From the NCBI GenBank assembly GCA_003996215.1, contig QJPP01003465.1, forward strand, positions 62,001 through 126,000: a stretch of 64,000 bases of DNA. Direction: 5' to 3'. This DNA is from Jaltomata sinuosa. Its lineage: Eukaryota > Streptophyta > Magnoliopsida > Solanales > Solanaceae. Positions within the stretch are counted from its first letter, which is position 1. Each line of letters starts with the position of its first letter. This document shows positions 57,024 through 64,000 of the stretch, one piece after another. The translations under genes and the position numbers were made by a program. The notes under the pieces were generated by a model. That model was given only the letters and a program-made list of their open reading frames with translations, was not told where the DNA came from and did not search any database.

Positions 57024-58357
57024 TGATAACATCCAAAGGCACTCTCTAATTAAAAAGTTGGAAATGGTCGTTTGAACAATAATTACCAACCTTAGGAGTC
57101 GAGGTCGAATCCCACAAGGATTAGAGTTAGATTAATCAAATTTCGTATATCAAGTCACTCTAAGCATGCACATTGTATAAGATTTGCAACAAAATAAATT
57201 GGTGTGCGTGTGTGTGTAAACAAGTGAGTTGTATCAAGAGTATGCAAGTATCAAGGATAACATAATTGTTGAACTATAAAGATTAGGAAAACTATGGGTG
57301 TTCTTTTGATGGGGTAATTACTTATAATTGGGATTGACTATTTGGCTTAGACTTAATTATAGTGAGAATAACCTTGGTTCAAGTTATGCCAATTGTTTTT
57401 CAACAAACAAGCATATTTCCTTTGGGTTTTCTCAACCCCCAAAGTCTTCACAATTAACTAACCAAATAGCTTAAGTGGGATAAGCTATTTCTAGCCTCAA
57501 CCCTTAGATGGGATATCCAGAAATCCTTACCATGAATCCCTATCTAATTATAACCTTCTTTCTCAAGAAAAACCAAAATTAGATGTCCAAATCAATGTTT
57601 TCAACCATCAATTATTTAATTAAAATATGAAGGATTCAATGGATCCACACTTAATAATCAATTCTAGGCATAAATAATCAATACACAATCATAATTCATA
57701 CACCCATTATGCACACACCCCTACATTATAAATTTAGCTACTCATAATAGTAGGAAGAGAGATTATACCATGTGGTTTAACTTCAGTTCTTTCCATAATA
57801 AGAGATTCAATTCAAATCCAAGCTTTCCATATCAACAATGGAGTTTTCAATACTCAAGCAAGCAAGAAGAAGAAGTTCTAGTGTACTTCTCTAAGTGTAT
57901 TCCAATACAATATCCAAATTTTGAAAATTCTATGTTAAATATTCATCCCCAAAAAGTCAGTGGAAACCCCCCAAACATGCTAGGAAATTCTTGATGAAAT
58001 TGCCATGTGTCCAACTTGTGCTGCACTTGCGCTGTTGCAGCCACAAGTCTTGATCCATGGCTCATAGGTACTGGAATTTGCTGCCAGTCATCTGCATCGT
58101 TCTTGCCTACTGCACGTGTGGACTTGCTAGACTTTGCCAATCTAGTGTTGGCATTCTCTTGACTTCTGCTTTTGATATTCAGTTGGGCTTTTGCTTTCTT
58201 TCTTTGCATTTTAGGTTCAAATCCTTGTTCAACTTCAGAATCCAAAGAATGCTTGCACATAAAAGATGAAAGGCATAAAAACCATCTAACAAGAACAAGA
58301 TTGAGGCAATAATTCATGCTTAAGAGCTAAATAAGTTGGTCGATTACCATTTTATCA
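57024..58357 (-). repeat. Athila D 5' LTR
   Basis: 1334 bp, minus strand TGATAAAATGGTAATCGACC start (58357) and GTTATCA end (57024). Same terminal pattern as A/B. No partner LTR in the window. ORFs inside (57943-58317 and others) are not supported. Confidence 0.75.
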
Positions 58358-59560
58358 CACTGCCTCTAATTCTAGAGGCAACTTTAGTTGGTAAGCAACT
58401 CTGCCTATTTGCCACATAATACGATACAACCAAAAATATCGACGGCTCAACTTGCCTTTCCTACCAAATTGTATAACACCCTTCATCAGTGAAACCTTTA
58501 GAAAGATCCAATCATCAACATCAAACTCTAAGTCCCATCGCCTAACATTTGAATATGTCTTTTGTGACTCTGAGCTATCAACAACCAGTCTCTGATCAGC
58601 TTAACCTTCTTCACAACCTACTATACTATGTCTAGTGCAAACATACCTAACTCTCCAACCTTGAACCAACCAAGAGAGGATAAATATTTACACCCATATA
58701 AAGCCTCATACAATGACATACCATTGTTGGAATGATAACTATTATTATAAGCAAACTTTATAAGCAAAAAGTGATCATCTTTGTTCCCCCCAAAATCTAG
58801 CACACACACCTGTAACATATCATGGAGCATCTGGATCATACATTTGGCTTGGCCATCTGTCTGAGGATGAAAAGTTGTACTAAGATTAACTTGAGTTCCC
58901 CGACCCTTCTAGAAAGATCTCCAGGAATGTGTTATAAATTATGCCCCTCTGTTTGAACTAATCGATATCAGGATACCATCTAGTCTTACTATTTCTTTAA
59001 TTTATAGCCTAACATGATCTTCAACTAAGAATGTGACCCTGACTGGAAAGAAATGGGCTGATTTTATCAGCCTATCAATAGTGACACAAATAGAATTAAA
59101 TTTCCCTTAGGAATGAGGCAAACCTGTGAAAAAATCTATATTTATTGCCTCCTAATTCCATAATAGAATAATTATCTCCTTACTGAGCCTACTAGGCTTC
59201 TGATGCTCTACCTTTACCTATTGACAATTGGGGCGGTGGGCCACGAACTCAGTTATGTCCCTCTTTATTCATGTCCACTAATAAATCTCCTTAATATCAT
59301 GATACATCTTCATGGATCTTGTGTGAATAGAGTAGCAAGAATGGTGTGCCTCTTCCGTAATCTATTGTCAAAGACCTATAATATTTGGAACACATAACCG
59401 ATCTCTGTATCTAAGGACTCCATATCCTGTTATATCAAAGGCTAAAAACTCTCGTTGCTGAGCCTTGTCTCTGAGCTACTCTAAGATAGGATTTTTATGT
59501 TGTCATTCTGTCACCTCAACAACTAGAGATGATATAGTTTTGTCCGGAACTTTGACCGCA
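58358..59560 (-). pseudogene. Chromovirus T5 integrase remnant
   Basis: Minus strand, heavily decayed. The only sizeable open stretch (58839-58621) has DMLQVCVLDF and FAYNNSYHSNNGMSLYEALY, the integrase segment after the DDE core. The C-terminal side (58358-58600) and the catalytic side (58850-59560) are readable only across stops. Bounded by the Athila D LTR and the T3 LTR. Confidence 0.75.
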
Positions 59561-62467
59561 TGTAATACCCCATACCCTTAAACATATGTACGACTAAGGT
59601 AACATCAATGGATTTATTTGGATATGTGTAAATGAGGGTTAATTTGAGCCAAAGTCTAAGTATCCAACTATACTAAAGTGGAAAATATAGTTGGAGGTAA
59701 AGAGACCTAAAAAGACAATGAAGTTGGAAACAAGAAACTCGCTTACTTGCTAGAGCTATGTGTTTCACCTACAAGCGTAAACGTCTACCTGTTTTGACTT
59801 TTTATGTGGTTAAGATATTTATTTTGATATCCTACTTGCTTGAGATACATGAATATAAGACTACACTTAATTTACATGATAAAGGAAATATGGCCCAAAG
59901 TTTAGAAGTTATAAGGCCCAAAACATAAGAAGTTATCAAGTAGGTGGATCACTTACTTTGACTTCTTTTTAGGCCAAATTTGTTGCTAAATAAAGGAGTG
60001 GGATGTGGAAATGGTCAAGTCCCAAAGCCTATATGAACATAGCCAATATATATCAACATATTCAGCTATTTCTCCAGAATTTTCCATAAGATTAACAAGA
60101 ACCAAATCTCTCTCTCTCTTTCAGCTCTTATAGGCAACCCTCTTTTCCCCCTTAGGGTTCTTGACTTCTTCCTCTTGGTTCTGAAGCTTTAAAGTATGTT
60201 TTTGGCTGTAATTTATCATGGTTTTATATAAAAAACCTAGTGTATTGAAGCTCCACATGTTGGTGGTGTTTGGGCAGCCTTTGTGAGAAAGAAGCTCATT
60301 GGCAGCCCCTTGTTGTGTGATGTTGTCTTAAAGTGTTTTCTTGTTGTTGTAAGGTCCTATTTTGGAGTAACATTTTGGTGTTGAAGAATTCAAGTAAAGA
60401 CTTTAAAGTTACAGAAAATTCAAGGTAAAATTATTCCCCTCCATCCCTTATTATATATGAGAAGAAAGAGGCAATTCTAGACATAATTACTGTATGAACT
60501 CATGAGACGGTGATCGGAAGCCATGAGTTCAAGTTATTCAGATTTTATTGAACTGTTTTGGGGATGTACTATATGTATTTTTGGCTGTATTGGTTGAAAC
60601 AAATCATGGTTAGGGTTGGTTGTGGCTGTTTTGGGATTGGAACTGAAGAGTGTGGTGATACGCCAAGTTTTTGACTATCGTGCCGACATGCTGCACGTTT
60701 GATTGTAGCGGACTGTTTTGCAGTCTTTACATGGTTATTAGCTGCTATAAATATTTCCAATATATTTATAATTTATAGTTTTAATAAGATAAAGGAATTA
60801 TAAAGAACCATAAATATAAACAGAGTTCGACGAGCAAGTCACTCGCTTAATAGCTGACATGTTACCGATATGCGTAGACAATGTTTATGGGATGTTTGTA
60901 TTGGTTGTACCACTTGATTTTGTATAGATTATCTGCTGGAAGTAAGGGGTACTTTCCACTAAAGTTTCTTGAGCCCGAAATAAAGGTATGTAAGGCTAAA
61001 ACCATCTTCACCGCTAGGCACGACCCTATGTCTCATGTTTCTCGAGGTTCAATATCGTTTATATGATTTATAGTGATTGGTATTCAATTGTTATGTTCCC
61101 TATAGTTCATAATAATCACCCATGTATATCAGTTATTCATTGTCCATACATTTAGAGTATTCAAGCTAATCGCTATGTCACATAGTCTTTAAAGCAATAT
61201 ATGTGCCTTCCTTTGTATTCATAGAACTCATAACGTTTGTTATATGTCTCAATAGATAATTCTTTTGTCATATCATATTCATTATTTATAAAATAAATAT
61301 ATGTCCATATGATTCATTTGAAATAGAGAAAATTTTACTACTTGATTCACTTAATCAAAGATTATCATCGGTTACTCAAAGATCATAAATTATCACTCAG
61401 AGCTTGCTATTTGTACATTTGATTTCATTTGTAATTATTTATTTAGAGGTCCTTTTGGCATCAACTGTTAAAAAATAAATTAAGCGATGGCAGAGGAAGG
61501 TGAAAGATATTATATTCACTGGACTCATGACACGACGTTGTCTTGTGCACATGGCTGAGACCATAGACCCTCAAAATGGAGCCTACGAGTGTACCAGCCT
61601 ATTATGGCTATATACCATCAGAGTAGAGCCATATATAGCGTACCCACCTGCGCGATGACCCTCAGAGCTGAGCCTTTATGGAGTACCTTAAGAGATTATA
61701 GACTATGAGAATTAACATTTTAATATGAGATTCAGAGATAACAGAGTTCATATTCTATTTAGTTGATATAAAGCCCTCGAGGCTCATATTTAGAGGATAT
61801 CATTTATTCATTTGAAAGTACCTAAGTTACTTGATTCTATAGAGAATTGTATCATTTGATCCTATATTAATAAAGAACCAACAAGACACTTGTATAATAA
61901 TTATAGAGTAATTTCATATGATTTAAAGTTTCATATGTTACTTCCTGGCAGATGTATATCTTAGTTGAGCACAATATTGATTCTTTCATTGAGCTAGCTT
62001 ACCTATACTTGTTATTCTTTCTGCCTTACATATGAGAATATGTTATATAGGTACTGACACCCCTATGAAATAGGGTGCTGCATTCTTTTCAATATAGAAC
62101 AAGGTACACAGAGTTGCAGACCTCCTCAGTAGGCACTATCGTGTATCAACAGACCAATCAATGAGCTCCATCTCCCCTTGATCTAGTTTAGAGTTAGTGT
62201 TGTACATATTTGTATAGTATGGGTATGGCGGGGCCCTATCTCAACCACTTGATAGTTCCATAGTTTCTTACTATCTTAGAGGCTTCGTGGATACTATAGT
62301 ATGATTATTTTGTATTAGTTGGTCATCAGCTATTGTATATGCATGTATCAACCTTATTAGTGGTCTCTAGTATATGAATCCTTGATCTATCATATTTCAT
62401 CGATTATCTACATAACATATATGTATAAATGGTACTTGTCTGTCCCATACGGACTTGGGGCATGACA
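59561..62467 (+). repeat. Chromovirus T3 5' LTR (2.9 kb)
   Basis: Plus strand TGTAATACCCCATACCC to GGGGCATGACA, followed by PBS. Inserted into T5. Its 3' LTR lies beyond the window. Confidence 0.85.
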
Positions 62468-62471
62468 AACT

Positions 62472-62483
62472 TTGTATCAGATC
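62472..62483 (+). other. tRNA-iMet primer binding site of T3
   Basis: TTGTATCAGATC, two mismatches from TGGTATCAGAGC, four bases after the LTR end. Confidence 0.7.
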
Positions 62484-62685
62484 CTAGGTTCAAGTGTCCC
62501 AGGGAATTGTCTATGAAAACATGTGTAGTAGTGTCTTTCTTATAAATGTGTTGCACACCACATTTATAAGTAGGGGGATGCTTGTACATTTAGGAAATAT
62601 GACCTTTTTTTATGTTCTAGATTTTCCATATATTAAAGTTATAGGGATTTGATTCTGACTTGTGCGTTAATTTTTATCTACAGAG
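62484..62685 (+). other. T3 leader
   Basis: Short untranslated stretch before the gag ATG; nothing else seen. Confidence 0.5.
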
Positions 62686-64000
62686 ATGCCTACAAGGAAA
62701 AAGACTCTGAGTAATCCATGATTCACCACATCCCCAGAGGAAGGTCCTAGTACACAACCACTTGTTATTGAGGATCAGACAAAGGCCCAAGGTGGCACCA
62801 TTAGACAAGCTATCCCAAATCCACAACCACAACATGAAGAAGGGCCTACAAGTTCCCCGATCCCTCCAGCTATTCCATTTGACCCCTCAAACCAGGATGT
62901 CAGGGGAGCAATTTATTCACTCACCCAAATAGTTACTGCTCAGTCTCAGGGATAAGAAGCAGCATCCCCAGTACATCTTTCTAGGGAGACGCATTTGGTT
63001 CCCATGTTTGAGAGTTCTTGAATATGGCCCCTCCTATTTTTATGGGGTCTAAACCCACTGAGGATCCACAACAATTCATTGATGAGATTCAGAAAATACT
63101 CAAGGCGATGCATGTGTCTGATACAAAGTAAGTTGAGTTAGCAGTGTATCACCTAAAAGATATGGCTACAACTTGGTATGACATGTAGAAAGATTCTATA
63201 TGAGTAGATATACCTCCACCAATTTGGAAGGAATTTACAGAGGCCTTTTTAGATCATTTGTTTTCCTAGGAGATTCGAGATGCAAAGGTTGAACAATTTT
63301 GGCTAGTTAAGCAGAATTAAATGAGTGTTAAGGAGTACATCATTAGATTCACTCATCTAGCAAGATTTGCAACAGAGATGGTCAGTACTACACACACCAG
63401 GGTACATTGATTTAGTGGGTGGTCTTAAATCTGACATGATACAGCCTTGTTCTATTATGGCATTAAATAAAGAAATAAGCATTGCTCAGATAATGACATT
63501 TACACTGCAGACTGAGGAGATTCAATAAAAAATTAGAGCAGAGTGTGAGTGGGATCAGAGTAAGAGGGATAAAATATCTGGCATTTATTAGGGTAGTGAT
63601 AGATAATCTTCCAGCAGAGGGCCACAAAGGCCACCACCACCAGCTTATTCCACCGCTCGACCTCCCTTCAAGTCTCGAAGGCTGAGGCATGAGCAGATTC
63701 AGTAGTCTAGGGCACCAGGTCCATAATTTCAAAGAAGTATGGGTCGGGGATTACCACCTAGTCTGCATTATAGTTAGTGTGGTAGATTATTCACTAGTGA
63801 GTGCCGACTAGGCTCCGATGCTTGTTATTGGTATGGAGTCCCTGGTCATGTGATAAGGAACTGTCCACAGATCAGGAAAAAAGATGTTGAAAGAGAAGGT
63901 AGAGCACAATCTGTAGGGTCCATTGTAGAATCATCATCAAATGCTCCTTCTTCATCTCATGGTCCTCAGGCACCAGTAGACCGGGGTAGGGGCAGAGGCA
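62686..64000 (+). pseudogene. T3 gag remnant, running off the window end
   Basis: Starts at ATG 62686 (MPTRKKT) and reads with several in-frame stops and shifts. A Gln/Pro-rich N-terminus leads to FDPSNQDVRGAIYSLTQIV (62880-62935), then the capsid-type retrotransposon gag domain (about 63060-63420) and a basic linker. The zinc knuckle at 63823-63864 has Tyr in place of the second Cys (CYWYGVPGH). Then a Ser/Arg/Gly-rich tail. Tekay/Del-like gag; pol should follow beyond 64000. Non-functional. Confidence 0.85.

Larger units (their letters stand above)
54231..58357 (-). mobile_element. Athila D, 3'-truncated
   Basis: Minus-strand Athila: 5' LTR 57024-58357, decayed tRNA-Asp PBS 57002-57019, gag, protease. 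Cut at 54231 by T1. Unlike A and B it keeps a protease after gag, so it derives from a pol-bearing relative. The LTR end sits in a chromovirus integrase remnant (T5). Confidence 0.8.

Noticed and set aside
57943..58317. 124-codon minus ORF in Athila D LTR
   Set aside because: Inside LTR, no homologous frame in the A/B LTRs.

Overview
The window looks like repetitive, AT-rich nuclear DNA from a flowering plant. The mix of retroelement families (Athila with tRNA-Asp primer sites, Tekay/Del-like chromoviruses with tRNA-iMet primer sites and TGTAACACCCCG-type LTRs, a Tat/Ogre-lineage element, and an RTE-type LINE with a TTG tail) fits a eudicot, most likely Solanaceae. The family assignment is from memory of similar sequences, not from a search. 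I see no convincing host gene, tRNA, rRNA or CRISPR. Nearly every base can be placed in nested, decayed Ty3/gypsy retrotransposons.

Left block, 1-30235. A minus-strand chromovirus LTR (T0, 71-22057) is split by Athila element A (155-19878, perfect catac target duplication). A is itself split by a second copy of the same family, Athila B (4026-13858, aattg/aattt duplication). T0 sits in the LTR of an older Athila (C), whose 3' UTR (carrying a LINE fragment) and 3' LTR run to 26260. That makes four nesting levels. A chromovirus LTR (T4, 26379-29233, minus) and an Athila gag remnant (29234-30195) follow.

A and B share one layout: LTR (TATA box, many GTGCG-N3-CGCAC dyads), PBS, gag remnant, no pol, a spacer with a candidate splice donor, an ORF resembling the plant transposon-protein family in the env position, a structured 3' UTR with two internal PPT-like tracts, PPT, LTR. 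Two copies with the same pol-less junction suggest a non-autonomous family that amplified in this form. This is the most interesting content of the window.

Middle block, 30236-39907. A minus-strand Tat/Ogre-like element: 3.7 kb 5' LTR, PBS, long leader, gag with zinc knuckle, then a pol-less 3' region with four iterated hairpins and a 35-bp minisatellite. Its 3' LTR is not visible.

Right block, 39908-64000. Chromovirus T1 (minus) has a truncated 3' LTR, a pol with nonsense and active-site changes, no gag domain, and a 5' LTR reaching 54230. Chromovirus T2 (45059-51142, aaaac duplication) is inserted in that 5' LTR and keeps only the integrase end and chromodomain. Athila D (minus, 54231-58357), a chromovirus integrase remnant T5 (minus, 58358-59560) and chromovirus T3 (plus; LTR 59561-62467 and gag running off the window end) complete it.

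All coding regions carry stops, frameshifts or deletions, so none is expected to make a full protein. Boundaries were read by eye from terminal repeats, primer sites and target duplications; percentages and ages were not calculated.
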